Positions 1 to 8,633 of a stretch of 64,000 bases of DNA are shown one piece after another. Under the pieces are notes generated by a model. It was not told the origin of the DNA and made no database searches. It saw nothing but the letters and a program-made list of their open reading frames with translations. Each line of letters opens with the position of its first letter. Position 1 is the first letter of the stretch. Made by a program: the position numbers and the translations under genes. The stretch lies in the NCBI GenBank assembly GCA_964464925.1, contig CAYXLI010000003.1, positions 235,317-299,316 of the forward strand. Direction: 5' to 3'. Origin of the DNA: CAYXLI01 sp964464925 (GTDB lineage: Bacteria; Acidobacteriota; Terriglobia; Bryobacterales; Bryobacteraceae).

Positions 1-566
1 TGCGGGGTAATGGTCGCTCTCAGCCGCTCCTCTGCCAGTTGCAGCGCTAACTGCGCCGAATAGGCCTTTAGGTCCTGGGTGGCGTGCTTGGCCGCCGACG
101 CAATTTCCAGTTCAGCGCGGGCCTGAATCTTCGCGAGCTCGGCTGCGGTTTCCGCTCTCAATCGGGCGTTCTCCGCTTCCATTTCCTTACGGGAGCCGGT
201 GCGCATCTGCTCGATGTCGACCCCGAGATTACGAATGCGGGCATCGATTTCGGCGGCCCGGCGTTCCGCGTCCGCCTTCACCTCTTGCGCGTCCTCAATC
301 CCTCGGCGGATCTCTTCGGATCGGGTCCGGAAGTAAGGTCCACCCAACTTGACCGCAAGGTATCCGAGTCCCGCGGCGAGGATCGCGAAATTCACCCACT
401 TCCATTCAAGCTCGTGAGGAATTTCCGCTTCTTTCTCCTCGTGCTTGGCTTCCACAGCCTGGTGCGCAGCTTCTTGCTGCTTGCCTTCTGCGAACGCTTC
501 AGCGCCCTTCGGACGTTCCTGCGCAAAGGCGATCGCCAGGGTAAGAACAATCAGGCAATGTTTCAC
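1..566 (-). CDS. atpF: ATP synthase F0 subunit b (3' end outside window)
   Basis: This is one of the two peripheral-stalk subunits of the F1F0 ATP synthase, anchored in the inner membrane. It starts at a GTG (564-566) that overlaps the stop of the upstream b' gene in a GTGA, so the two are probably translationally coupled. The first 15 residues form a short hydrophobic stretch resembling a signal peptide (ending AFAQ). An acidic, Glu/Ala-rich linker follows, then one membrane segment around residues 57-70 (reading WVNFAILAAGLGYLA), then a long charged helix with many Glu, Lys, Arg and Ala. That layout is usual for subunit b. About 188 codons are visible and the reading frame runs off the left edge. 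The order b'-b suggests the rest of the F1 operon lies to the left. Confidence 0.85.
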   Translation of the reverse strand, partial: MKHCLIVLTLAIAFAQERPKGAEAFAEGKQQEAAHQAVEAKHEEKEAEIPHELEWKWVNFAILAAGLGYLAVKLGGPYFRTRSEEIRRGIEDAQEVKADAERRAAEIDARIRNLGVDIEQMRTGSRKEMEAENARLRAETAAELAKIQARAELEIASAAKHATQDLKAYSAQLALQLAEERLRATITP

Positions 567-1012
567 TGGCTGGCCCTCCGGAGGACGGTTGCGGCAATCT
601 GGTCGGCTAGAGCCTGGGTATTTGCTGCCAACGACTGCTTCGCCTGTAAAGCCTGGGAAGCCAGGTCTGCCTTCGCGGCCTTGATTTGCTCGTCTGCCCG
701 GGCCCGCGCGGCCTGCAACTGGCTGGTCTGCTCCGCCCGCCACTGAGCTCGCACCTGCTCCTGTTCTTTGTACAGCTCGTTGCGCGCGTGTCGGAGGGAT
801 TCCTCATACGCGGCAATCTTTTGATTCGCATTCTCCAGGCTGGCCGCGGCGGCCTGTCTGGCACCCTCTGTAGCGGCGCGCCGCTGATCGAGAACCCTGG
901 CCAGAGGCTTGAAGAAAACAGCGTTTAGATAGAGATAGAGAAAGCAGACGAGGAAGAAAGTAGGAAGGGCTTGTAACAGAAGTTGCCCTAACTCATGTAA
1001 AGTTGCTTCCAT
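563..1012 (-). CDS. ATP synthase F0 subunit b'
   Basis: A 149-residue protein with one N-terminal membrane helix (about residues 15-35, LPTFFLVCFLYLYLNAVFF) followed by a long Ala/Gln/Glu/Lys/Arg-rich helix. This is the shape of the b-type peripheral stalk of the F0 sector. The family motif FFKPL-ARVLDQR just after the membrane helix supports the call. Its stop overlaps the start of the next b gene by four bases. Two b-type genes in a row (b' then b) is known from photosynthetic bacteria and also from Acidobacteria and Deltaproteobacteria. The gene for subunit a or c is not directly upstream; a GH29 gene is instead, so this atp cluster appears split from the a/c genes. Confidence 0.85.
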   Translation of the reverse strand: MEATLHELGQLLLQALPTFFLVCFLYLYLNAVFFKPLARVLDQRRAATEGARQAAAASLENANQKIAAYEESLRHARNELYKEQEQVRAQWRAEQTSQLQAARARADEQIKAAKADLASQALQAKQSLAANTQALADQIAATVLRRASQ

Positions 1013-1152
1013 TTTTTCGACTGGGAAAAACCTAGAGAAAGGTCCCGGAAGTCTTCAAGATAGCATTTTTTCTCGTTTAACCGCAAGAAGGGCGGTGCTC
1101 TCCGGAACCCTGGAATTCGGCAACCAGCCGCACCGTCAAGACGGCAAAATCG

Positions 1153-2511
1153 CTACTTTTGCGATTCCGTGACTACATCCTTTCCGGCCCGCCCCGCGCC
1201 GGTCTCCGCCAGTGGCCTGTCAAACTCCAGTTTAGCCACCAGAACGGTGTTCGCCATCTCGTTTGCCGGCAAGTGCTTGACCCGCAGATACGGCTTGTGC
1301 TCCACGTGCTCGCTCGGCACCAGGTCTACGGCGAACTCCAGCGGCTTGCCTGTATTCAGCAGAGTCGCCCTCTTCGGAGCTACGTGGATCGGCTTCAGTT
1401 TCACGCCATCCCCGGGCAGGTCGCGGTTGAAGTGTACATACAGTGTCTGCCCTTTGCCGGTCAGGAGAACGTTCCGGTTCGCCGTCAATTGTGAGCACGG
1501 ATCCACGCCCTTGTAGGACTCCTTCACCGGCAGATACCACTTCCCGATTCTGCGCAGAATCGAAGCGGAGTGCTCCGGAATTGTCCCATCGGCCATTGGC
1601 CCCACGTTCAGCAGGTAATTCGCATCCCTTGCCAGGTATCGGTCGATGCTCCGCATCAAATGCCGGTCCGTGTAATAGTCCTCATCCTTGCGATAGCCCC
1701 AACTTTCCATCCCAACCGACTGGCAGGCCTCCGTCGGACGTGTAAACGCCATGGCATCCGCTGCGGCCGTATCGAAGTCCCGTTCCGGCGTTCCGTAATC
1801 TCCCTCGTCAAATCCACGGTTGTTGATCACGGCTTTGGGTTGCAATTGCCGGATCATCGCATTAATAGAAGGATCCACGTGCTTCGGTACATTCATGTCC
1901 CACCAGAAGCCATGAATCTCTCCATAATTCGTACACAACTCACGCACCTGAGCCCTCAGAAAGTCCAGATACTTGTTCCAATCCGGGTGATCTCCCGGTT
2001 GCGGAGGCAATTCATGGTGCCGTCCCTCATTCGGATAGTTCGGCTGGTTCCAGTCCGCAATCGAGTAGTACAGGCAAAGCGGCACTCCGCGCTTGTGGCA
2101 CGCGTCCGCCAGCATCTTCACCACGTCGCGCCCATACGGCGTATTCATCGTGTTGAACTTCGTCTGCTTGGTATCGAAAAGGCAGAAGCCGTCATGATGC
2201 TTCGTCGTCAGGCAGATGTATTCCATCCCTGCCTCCTGCATCAGATCCAACCAGGCGTTCGGATTGAACTTCACCGGGTTCCATTGCTGGGCGTACTTCA
2301 CATACTCCGCCCGAGGCACGCGCCCGCGCCATTGGTGCTGTTCGTGCCACGCCGGAATCGAGTAAATCCCCCAATGCACAAACATCCCGAAACGCTTCTC
2401 GAAAAACCAGTCGCGGCCATCGCCGAACCGCTTGATCTTCGATTGCGCCGCGGCCATTGGCAGCATCGCCGCCCCTGCCATGGTCTGAACAAAGGTACGC
2501 CTATGCATCAT
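1153..2511 (-). CDS. Exported alpha-L-fucosidase, GH29 family
   Basis: A 452-residue glycoside hydrolase expected to remove alpha-linked L-fucose from glycans outside the cytoplasm. The start carries a twin-arginine-like leader (HRRTFVQTMAGAAMLPMAAA). After it comes the GH29 TIM-barrel signature: DWFFEKRFGMFVHWG near residues 35-50, CLTTKHHDGF around 100-110, and GFWWDMN near 200, where the Asp is the likely nucleophile by family position. Residues after about 340 form the usual C-terminal beta domain. The ATG overlaps the stop of the PQQ dehydrogenase gene (ATGA, 2508-2511), so it is the last gene of the four-gene chain starting at 6711. The operon context suggests degradation of a fucose-containing polysaccharide together with an oxidative step. 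Confidence 0.88.
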   Translation of the reverse strand: MMHRRTFVQTMAGAAMLPMAAAQSKIKRFGDGRDWFFEKRFGMFVHWGIYSIPAWHEQHQWRGRVPRAEYVKYAQQWNPVKFNPNAWLDLMQEAGMEYICLTTKHHDGFCLFDTKQTKFNTMNTPYGRDVVKMLADACHKRGVPLCLYYSIADWNQPNYPNEGRHHELPPQPGDHPDWNKYLDFLRAQVRELCTNYGEIHGFWWDMNVPKHVDPSINAMIRQLQPKAVINNRGFDEGDYGTPERDFDTAAADAMAFTRPTEACQSVGMESWGYRKDEDYYTDRHLMRSIDRYLARDANYLLNVGPMADGTIPEHSASILRRIGKWYLPVKESYKGVDPCSQLTANRNVLLTGKGQTLYVHFNRDLPGDGVKLKPIHVAPKRATLLNTGKPLEFAVDLVPSEHVEHKPYLRVKHLPANEMANTVLVAKLEFDRPLAETGAGRAGKDVVTESQK

Positions 2512-4568
2512 TCCTCCGGCAAAGCGAACGCGTAGTAGCTGCCTCCGGGCCGCCCGCCCGATTTACCGCCGCCCGCACCAATCACAACGAATTGCTTTCC
2601 ATTCACTTCGTAGGTCGCGGGAGTCGCGTTACCCGCGGCATTCAGTTCCGTCTCCCACAAAACCTTGCCCGTGGCCTTGTCGAACGCGCGGAACTTCCTG
2701 TCGTGATTCGTCGCGCCTATGAAGAGCAATCCTCCCGCGGTCACCACCGATCCGCCGTAATTCTCCGATCCCGTATTCTTCGCCTTCAATTCCGGAAACT
2801 CGCCGAACGGAATCTTCCATGCATACTCGCCCGTATTCAAGTTGATCGCGTTCAACGTACCCCACGGTGGCGCAACCGCCGGATATCCATCCGGATCCAG
2901 GAACTTGTTGTACCCATCGATCCGGTACTTCAACCCGAATGGCGCGGCCTGAGTCACGGACACCGCCCGGTCTTCTCCCGAATGCAGGTACGTAACGATC
3001 ACATCCACCACAGCCTCGCTCAGGTTCGCGAACGCCGGCATGCGACCCGCGCCCTTCCGCACCACACCTCGAATCTGTTCCGTGCTCCAGCGCTTCCCTA
3101 TGCCCACTAAGGAAGGAAACTCCGGAGGATTCCCCTTCAGGTCCGCACGATGGCAACTCGCACAATTCTGCTGATACAACCCCGCCGCCGTTAGGGGCCC
3201 CTTCACTTGTCTGGGCACCAACCGCAGAATCCAGGCCATCTCATTCGAGTTCACGTAAAAGAGCCCTGTCTCCGGATCGAACGCTGCCCCGCCCCACTCG
3301 CCTCCTCCATCGAATCCCGGGAACACAACCGTGCCCTCCGTACTCGGCGGCGTAAACTGATCCCCGCTGCGCACTTTCTTGAACCGCTCCAGCACCGCGG
3401 CGTGCGCCTCCGGGGTCCTGTTCGTCAATAAATCCTCCGTCAGCTTCTGCCTCGCAAACGGAGCGGGTAGAGTCGGCAGCGGCTGTTTGTGCGCAAGCAC
3501 CTCACCATCCACATCGGACGCGGGCACCTCACGCTCCTCCACTGGGAAAAGAGGCTTTCCCGTATCGCGGTCCAGCACGAACACGAACCCTGACTTCGTG
3601 ATCTGCGCCACGGCATCCACGAGTTTGCCATCGCGCTTCACCTGAACCAGGCTCGGCGCGGCCGGCAGATCCCGGTCCCAGACGTCGTGCCGCACAAACT
3701 GGTAGTGCCACACGCGCTCCCCGGTATCCGCTTTCAAGGCCAGCAGGCAATTCGCAAACAGGTTATCGCCGGCCCGGTTCGCTCCGTAAAAATCGAACGC
3801 AGCCGACCCGGTCGGCACGAACACGATTCCCCGCTTCTCATCCAGCGCCAGTCCTGCCCACGAATTCACACCGCCCGTATACGTCCATGCGTCCTTGGGC
3901 CACGTCTCGTACCCGAACTCTCCCGGACCCGGAATGGTGCGAAACGTCCAGCGAATCGCCCCCGTCCGCGCATCGAAGCCACGGATGAATCCGGGCGCCG
4001 ACGGCAGGTCCTCACTCACGATGCTGCCCAGAACCAGCACATCCCGGTACACGATGCCCGGACTCGTCGCTCCTACCGACAGCGTCTCGGGATCGCGTCC
4101 CAAACCGGCTCGCAGATCCACGCGCCCTTGCTTGCCGAAGCTCTCGATGAGTTTGCCCGACGTAGCATCAATCGCCAGCAGATCATGGCCTGCGGCAACA
4201 AAAATACGCTTCGACCAATACGTAAGCCCGCGATTGCGCTGCTTCTGCTTCACCGGCGCACCGCCGTACGGATCGAAGCTCCAGATCAGTTTGCCCGTGC
4301 CTGCTTCCAGCGCTACGACGCGTAGCTTCGGAGTCGTCGCATACAGTACCCCATTCACCACGATCGGATTGCACTGCATCTCCGATCCCTGAAATTCATC
4401 GCCCGAGTCGAACTTCCAGGCGAGCCGCAGCTTCCCTGCATTCTGCCGGTTGATCTGCTTTAACGGAGAGTACCGCTGCGTCTCGGGCCCTCCGCCCACC
4501 ACAGGCCAATCCCGGTCCGCCGCACAAACAAGAGAACAAAACAACGCAACGCCGGCGGCTGCCCTCAT
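2508..4568 (-). CDS. PQQ-dependent dehydrogenase with internal cytochrome c domain
   Basis: A 686-residue periplasmic quinohaemoprotein, probably oxidising a sugar or alcohol and passing electrons to the respiratory chain. A cleavable signal sequence (AAGVALFCSLVCAA) leads into an eight-bladed PQQ propeller. Typical elements are DWPVVGGGPETQRYSPL near the N terminus, GTGKLIWSFDP, and TGERVWHYQFVRHDVWDRDLPA in the middle. A canonical haem-binding CASCH sits near residue 468, followed by a cytochrome c fold with the axial-Met candidate in GRMPAF. The propeller resumes after it and ends with GAGGGKSGGRPGG. An insertion of the cytochrome within the C-terminal third is a layout seen in membrane-glucose-dehydrogenase-like proteins of Acidobacteria. 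Both ends overlap neighbours by four bases. The substrate cannot be read from the sequence. Confidence 0.85.
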   Translation of the reverse strand: MRAAAGVALFCSLVCAADRDWPVVGGGPETQRYSPLKQINRQNAGKLRLAWKFDSGDEFQGSEMQCNPIVVNGVLYATTPKLRVVALEAGTGKLIWSFDPYGGAPVKQKQRNRGLTYWSKRIFVAAGHDLLAIDATSGKLIESFGKQGRVDLRAGLGRDPETLSVGATSPGIVYRDVLVLGSIVSEDLPSAPGFIRGFDARTGAIRWTFRTIPGPGEFGYETWPKDAWTYTGGVNSWAGLALDEKRGIVFVPTGSAAFDFYGANRAGDNLFANCLLALKADTGERVWHYQFVRHDVWDRDLPAAPSLVQVKRDGKLVDAVAQITKSGFVFVLDRDTGKPLFPVEEREVPASDVDGEVLAHKQPLPTLPAPFARQKLTEDLLTNRTPEAHAAVLERFKKVRSGDQFTPPSTEGTVVFPGFDGGGEWGGAAFDPETGLFYVNSNEMAWILRLVPRQVKGPLTAAGLYQQNCASCHRADLKGNPPEFPSLVGIGKRWSTEQIRGVVRKGAGRMPAFANLSEAVVDVIVTYLHSGEDRAVSVTQAAPFGLKYRIDGYNKFLDPDGYPAVAPPWGTLNAINLNTGEYAWKIPFGEFPELKAKNTGSENYGGSVVTAGGLLFIGATNHDRKFRAFDKATGKVLWETELNAAGNATPATYEVNGKQFVVIGAGGGKSGGRPGGSYYAFALPEE

Positions 4569-5950
4569 GCGTGCTTCGCCAACACTGCATTCGTCCCGTA
4601 CGGCGACCTCTGTGGCCGCGTCAGCAGTGCATTTGCCTTCTCATCGTTCCCGAACCGCTCAGCCTGCGGATCCCATGGCAGCGTTCTCCTCTGCCGCATG
4701 GCCGCATGCGCCACCAGGCAAGCCGTGCAGGAACGGTGCCCCTCCTCTGCCGGAGCCACCGGTTGCTGCTTTGTCTTTATACTCGTCAGCCAATCGAGAT
4801 GATGATCGCCCTTTGGGCTTGCATGCAGGTGCACTTCGTTGTCCTTCAGTCCGGATGTGAGTATCTTCGGGTAACTCGCATCAAATGCCGTCGAACGGCC
4901 CGTGCCCGGCGCATATTTCCCTCGGGTCACCCAGATCCAACCGTCCTCACCAATGAATTTGATCCCGTTCGGATACTTATCGCTAATGTACATCGTCGCG
5001 CCGTTCGGATAACGCATCTTCACGTGATACTGCCCGTGCACGTCCCACAATCCTTTCGTCGGGAACTCGGCCAGCGCTTCAGCTTCCACCGGTCCCGGCC
5101 GTTGCAGCCCCATCGCCCAGTGCGCAATATCGACGTGATGTGATCCCCAGCCGGTAATCATGCCCGCGCCGAACTGCTCGCACCGCAGCCATCCCGGCCG
5201 GTCGTACCGCTTCCGCAAATCCGCCGATTGCGGATGCACGCGCTTTTCCGTGTAGTACACCATCGGCGTCGACCCGAGCCACATGTCGTAGTTCAGATTC
5301 GGCGGAACCGGCATCTCCCTTTCTTCCTCTCCCGCCGGATCGATCGGCAACCCGATGAAGACTTCCTTGATCTTGCCGATCCGTCCATTCCGGACATATT
5401 CGCACGCCATCCGGAACTGCAGCCCCGAACGTTGCTGGCTGCCGAGTTGCAAAATCCGTCCCGTGCGCTCGATCGTATCCGCCATCTGCCTGCCTTCGGC
5501 AATCGTCAGCGATGCGGGCTTCTGCACATAGATGTCTTTCCCTGCGAACGCCGCTTCGATCGCCTGCTGCGCATGCCAGTGGTCGGGCGTGCTGATGCAG
5601 ACCGCATCGATGCTCTTGTCCTGCAGCATCTGCCGGTAGTCGCTGTAGATCTTTACATCCGACGGCTTCGCTCCCCCGAACTTCCGTTCGTAGTAGCCAT
5701 CAATGAACTGCTTCCCATCCGCCGCGCGAATTGAGTCCAGATCGCACACCGCTACGTAGCGCGCTACATCGCTGTTGCGCAGCACGCCCGGCATCTCCGA
5801 CACCCGGCCTATGCGCCCGCAGCCAAGCTGCGCCACCTGGATCAAGTTGCTCGGAGCCGTCTGCCCAAACACGCTTGGCGGCACGATCATCGGGAATCCC
5901 GTCACGATCGCCGATGCCTTCAAAAACTCTCTGCGAGAGGTGCGTTTCAC
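4565..5950 (-). CDS. Exported Gfo/Idh/MocA family oxidoreductase
   Basis: An NAD(P)-dependent oxidoreductase of the glucose-fructose oxidoreductase/inositol dehydrogenase family, about 461 residues. I choose the GTG at 5950: it has GGAGG seven bases upstream and overlaps the ThuA stop in a GTGA. An ATG at 5971 is possible but has only a weak ribosome site. The N terminus is a Tat leader (RREFLKASAIVTGFP). A Rossmann motif (LGCGRIGR) follows, then CISTPDHWHAQQAI and the family catalytic Lys in DIYVQKPASLTI. The His-x-x-Asp of the C-terminal domain is in GWGSHHVDIAHW. Family members oxidise or epimerise sugar hydroxyls. It sits between ThuA and the PQQ dehydrogenase in the same transcript. Confidence 0.87.
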   Translation of the reverse strand: MKRTSRREFLKASAIVTGFPMIVPPSVFGQTAPSNLIQVAQLGCGRIGRVSEMPGVLRNSDVARYVAVCDLDSIRAADGKQFIDGYYERKFGGAKPSDVKIYSDYRQMLQDKSIDAVCISTPDHWHAQQAIEAAFAGKDIYVQKPASLTIAEGRQMADTIERTGRILQLGSQQRSGLQFRMACEYVRNGRIGKIKEVFIGLPIDPAGEEEREMPVPPNLNYDMWLGSTPMVYYTEKRVHPQSADLRKRYDRPGWLRCEQFGAGMITGWGSHHVDIAHWAMGLQRPGPVEAEALAEFPTKGLWDVHGQYHVKMRYPNGATMYISDKYPNGIKFIGEDGWIWVTRGKYAPGTGRSTAFDASYPKILTSGLKDNEVHLHASPKGDHHLDWLTSIKTKQQPVAPAEEGHRSCTACLVAHAAMRQRRTLPWDPQAERFGNDEKANALLTRPQRSPYGTNAVLAKHA

Positions 5951-6711
5951 TTCTTGTCCTCCATCACCCACAGAATGCCGCCCAGAATATGTCTGTAAAA
6001 CAGCGGATTCGTGTAGTGCTCTTTCTTATGTCCAAGAGCTGTGTAAAACGCACGCCCGCGCTCCATCTCGTGACTCCATGCCAGGGGTAACGAGTCGCCC
6101 ACCAGGTCCGCGTGCCGCTTCGCGCGGACCGGATCCTTCAATTTCGAAGGGTCCGTCACCAGTAGCGGATGAATATCCGGATTCAGATAATCGAGGAAAT
6201 AACATTCGTCTTCCCACTCGAACGAATCCGGCATGTCTTTCGTTGCCGGATTGCCGTGGTCCTTCACACGCACCGTGAATTTCTGAAGAGGAGGATGACG
6301 CGCGAAACTCCCGCCCAGCACGAACCAGTAGTACGGCCAGGCGCGCTCGCTGCCGGATGCCGAATGGATCCCGACAAATCCGCCGCCGCTCTCGATAAAT
6401 TGACGGAACGCCTGCCGCTGCGCATCGTTCTCAAACGCCTCGTTGTTGCTGTTCGAGAACACCAGCGCGCGATACTGCTTCAGATTCTCCGGCGTGAAGA
6501 CCTTCGGATCGTCGGATGCATCCACGCCGAACCCATTCTCCGCACCCATCTTCTGAATGGCCTTCACACTGTCCGCGATATTGTCGTGAACATAGCCCTT
6601 GCCGCTCGTCACGAAGTTTCGCGTATACACCAGAACTTTCTTCGATGGCTGGTCGCCGCGGCCGGCCCCGCAGACCAACAGGAAACCAAGCAGTAGAAAA
6701 CACCGCATCAT
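5947..6711 (-). CDS. Secreted ThuA-domain protein
   Basis: A 254-residue protein with a Sec signal peptide (FLLLGFLLVCGAG). The mature part is a ThuA (trehalose utilisation) domain, a class I glutamine-amidotransferase-like fold. Family marks are KVLVYTRN at the first strand, KQYRALVFSNSNNEAF, and the loop FIESGGGFVGIHSASG. Near the end is PLAWSHEMERGRAFYTALGH, which is the typical ThuA closing motif. ThuA proteins usually occur with Gfo/Idh oxidoreductases in sugar-metabolism operons, and that is the case here. This is the first gene of the chain ThuA, Gfo/Idh, PQQ dehydrogenase and GH29. The biochemical reaction of ThuA domains is largely unknown. Confidence 0.85.
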   Translation of the reverse strand: MMRCFLLLGFLLVCGAGRGDQPSKKVLVYTRNFVTSGKGYVHDNIADSVKAIQKMGAENGFGVDASDDPKVFTPENLKQYRALVFSNSNNEAFENDAQRQAFRQFIESGGGFVGIHSASGSERAWPYYWFVLGGSFARHPPLQKFTVRVKDHGNPATKDMPDSFEWEDECYFLDYLNPDIHPLLVTDPSKLKDPVRAKRHADLVGDSLPLAWSHEMERGRAFYTALGHKKEHYTNPLFYRHILGGILWVMEDKK

Positions 6712-6879
6712 TGCTCTCTAAGTTCTATCTCAAAACGGATTGTACGTGTGAGACGGGACGCTTGAGCGATGAAGGTATTTTAATCCTCCATTAAGGCCCC
6801 GTTCATGTGAAGGAAGCATCATCAGTGCTGAAGACGATCTCTTCGTCCCAACTAGTCCAATCAGGAGAATCTTAGTCCA

Positions 6880-7023
6880 ATGAAAAAGTTCATGATGCTG
6901 TTCCTCGCCCTCAGCCTCGTAGTGGGCACCACCGCCGCATTCGGTGCTGACGAAACCCCGAAGAAGGAAAAGAAGGCCAAGAAGACCAAGAAGGGCAAGA
7001 AGACCACCGAAGAGAAGAAGTAG
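6880..7023 (+). CDS. Small secreted lysine-rich protein (47 aa)
   Basis: A very short gene with good signals: an ATG at 6880 preceded by a GGAGA ribosome site (6864-6868). It encodes a clear signal peptide (MKKFMMLFLALSLVVGTTAAFGA) and a mature tail of about 24 residues made almost only of Lys, Thr, Glu and Gly. The tail contains repeated KKxKK blocks such as KKAKKTKKGKKT. A strong hairpin follows within 25 bases of the stop, which supports a real monocistronic gene. The tail should be highly basic and extracytoplasmic, so binding to nucleic acid, lipopolysaccharide or acidic polysaccharide is conceivable, but I know of no assigned function. Confidence 0.7.
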   Translation: MKKFMMLFLALSLVVGTTAAFGADETPKKEKKAKKTKKGKKTTEEKK

Positions 7024-7044
7024 TTCTTCTCACAACGAGTTCGC

Positions 7045-7069
7045 ACCGGGTCCTGAACAAGGGCCCGGT
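7045..7069 (+). terminator. Hairpin after the small lysine-rich gene
   Basis: A nine-base-pair stem (7045-7053 with 7061-7069, containing one G-T pair) around a seven-base loop. It lies 21 bases after the stop at 7023. The tail is pyrimidine rich (CTTCAGTCCCC) rather than a pure T run, so termination strength is uncertain. It may also serve the convergent pcm gene. Confidence 0.55.
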
Positions 7070-7108
7070 CTTCAGTCCCCTCCTCCCTTCCCTTCCCGCC
7101 AATTTATT

Positions 7109-7780
7109 TCATGGATGCCGCAGTGGCACGAAAGTCACGTACCCAGCGGACGACCGCCGGATTTTCCCTTTCCTTTTCTCGATTACGATCAGTTCCTGAA
7201 ATGAGGTCTTGCCCACCGGAGCTACCAGCCTTCCATCCTCAGCGAGTTGGTCGATAAGTACTGTGGGGATCTCCGCTGGAGCCGCCGTGAGTAAGATTCT
7301 GTCGAAGGGAGCCTCGCTGGGCCAGCCGGAATATCCGTCCCCTTGCTTCACGATTACGTTGCTATAGCCGAGCCGCTTCAGCGTCCCCGTGGCTCTGGCC
7401 GCAAGTTCGGACTCGAGTTCAATGCTGTAAACCTTCCCGGCAAGTCGCGACAAGACAGCAGCTTGATAGCCCGAGCCGGTTCCGATCTCGAGCACTCTAT
7501 GCTTGCTGCTCACCTCGAGCAACTCCGTCATATTCGCGACGATGTAGGGCTGCGAGATCGTAGCGCCGCTCCCGATCGGGAGTGGATGATCCTCGTAGGC
7601 CTGCGCGCGCACCTCTTCCGGCACGAATAGGTGCCTCGGTGTTTCGCGCATCACCCGCAGAACAGCCGCGTTGTGAATCCCGCGGCCCTCAATCTGCCGT
7701 TGCACCATGCTCTCGCGTAGCGCAGTGTATGGATCGGCAGCCGCACTGCATGCCCATAGAAACAGGACAAGGGAACACAT
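7109..7780 (-). CDS. pcm: Exported protein-L-isoaspartate O-methyltransferase
   Basis: A 223-residue SAM-dependent enzyme of the PIMT family, which methylates L-isoaspartyl residues in damaged proteins and starts their repair. The SAM site is VLEIGTGSGYQAAVL (around residues 95-110). The preceding family motif GSGATISQPYIVANM lies near 70-85. A later VAPVG is the usual motif IV region. Unlike the common cytoplasmic form, this one begins with a hydrophobic leader (CSLVLFLWACSAAA), so it probably acts in the periplasm. It is a single gene on the minus strand, next to another secreted protein gene and convergent with the small lysine-rich gene. Identity is well supported; location is inferred from the leader. 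Confidence 0.85.
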   Translation of the reverse strand: MCSLVLFLWACSAAADPYTALRESMVQRQIEGRGIHNAAVLRVMRETPRHLFVPEEVRAQAYEDHPLPIGSGATISQPYIVANMTELLEVSSKHRVLEIGTGSGYQAAVLSRLAGKVYSIELESELAARATGTLKRLGYSNVIVKQGDGYSGWPSEAPFDRILLTAAPAEIPTVLIDQLAEDGRLVAPVGKTSFQELIVIEKRKGKIRRSSAGYVTFVPLRHP

Positions 7781-7889
7781 TGCCTAGAACCCGCCGCTTT
7801 CATTCTGCGCGCGTGCTCCCGCGTGTCAAGCCCGTACCAGCAAGCCGGCGCCGCGAGTTCCGCCGGACACCCATCCTCGCCGTGAACAC

Positions 7890-8570
7890 CTATTCCCCGC
7901 TGAATCTGCCCTTGAACACCTTCTTGCGGATATCCGGCCAGTATTCCTTCAGCACATTGAAAACCGCGTCGAACATCGTCTGCTGCGCGCCGCGCCTCGT
8001 GGTGGGCCAGATGCCTCGGCCTTCCTGCGGATAGTACAGGTTCGAAACCGCGCCGGATGCGAAATTTCCAGCCACTTCGGAGAGATTGAACGAGTTCTTG
8101 CCGGAGTCCGTGCGGGTCACCAGAACCCGTGTCAATGAGTAGGCGACTCGCTTGCCCACGCCGCCTTCTCCCAGCCGGAAGTATCGCGGATCCTGCCGCA
8201 GCAGCGTCGGAAGAATCGCCTCCGTCATGAAGTTCCCATCGGTGCTGTCTACGAACGATGCGGCATACCGCTTCGCGTAGCCCTTTGTCCCGAGCCCCCA
8301 CGATGGAGTCTGGTGCCCGACCTGCGAAATACCTGCGTACATTCCCACGATCGGAATCACGAAAGGATCGAAGGAATCATCTGAAGCCAGCTTGAACTTC
8401 TCCTTGATGGAGAGCGGAACGAACACATCCTTGGCGGAAGGAACTGTTTTGTAGTTCGGAATCACGCCCAGTATATGCTTGTCTTCCTTCGCCAACTCAT
8501 CGGGTTTTTGCGCCATTCCAGGCACGCACAGCAGCAACCCGAAAGCCGCCAATCCCAGAAGCTTTTTCAT
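7890..8570 (-). CDS. Conserved secreted protein of unknown function
   Basis: I place the start at 8570 (MKKLLGLAAF) because a clear signal peptide ending near GMAQ begins there. The reading frame is open for 1400 bases further upstream, but that part is only antisense to the phosphofructokinase gene. The mature protein of about 205 residues contains the stretches GYAKRYAASFVDST, LPTLLRQDPRYFRLGEG, and YSLTRVLVTRTDSG. I recall this pattern from many acidobacterial genomes as an uncharacterised secreted or outer-membrane-associated family. It diverges from the phosphofructokinase gene with 63 bases between the start codons, so the two promoters must share that space. No function can be assigned. 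Confidence 0.7.
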   Translation of the reverse strand: MKKLLGLAAFGLLLCVPGMAQKPDELAKEDKHILGVIPNYKTVPSAKDVFVPLSIKEKFKLASDDSFDPFVIPIVGMYAGISQVGHQTPSWGLGTKGYAKRYAASFVDSTDGNFMTEAILPTLLRQDPRYFRLGEGGVGKRVAYSLTRVLVTRTDSGKNSFNLSEVAGNFASGAVSNLYYPQEGRGIWPTTRRGAQQTMFDAVFNVLKEYWPDIRKKVFKGRFSGE

Positions 8571-8633
8571 GTTCGATAAGCTTTCAGACGCTGAGCGATA
8601 CAATGAGGATTCATCCAAATTACAGGAGAACTC

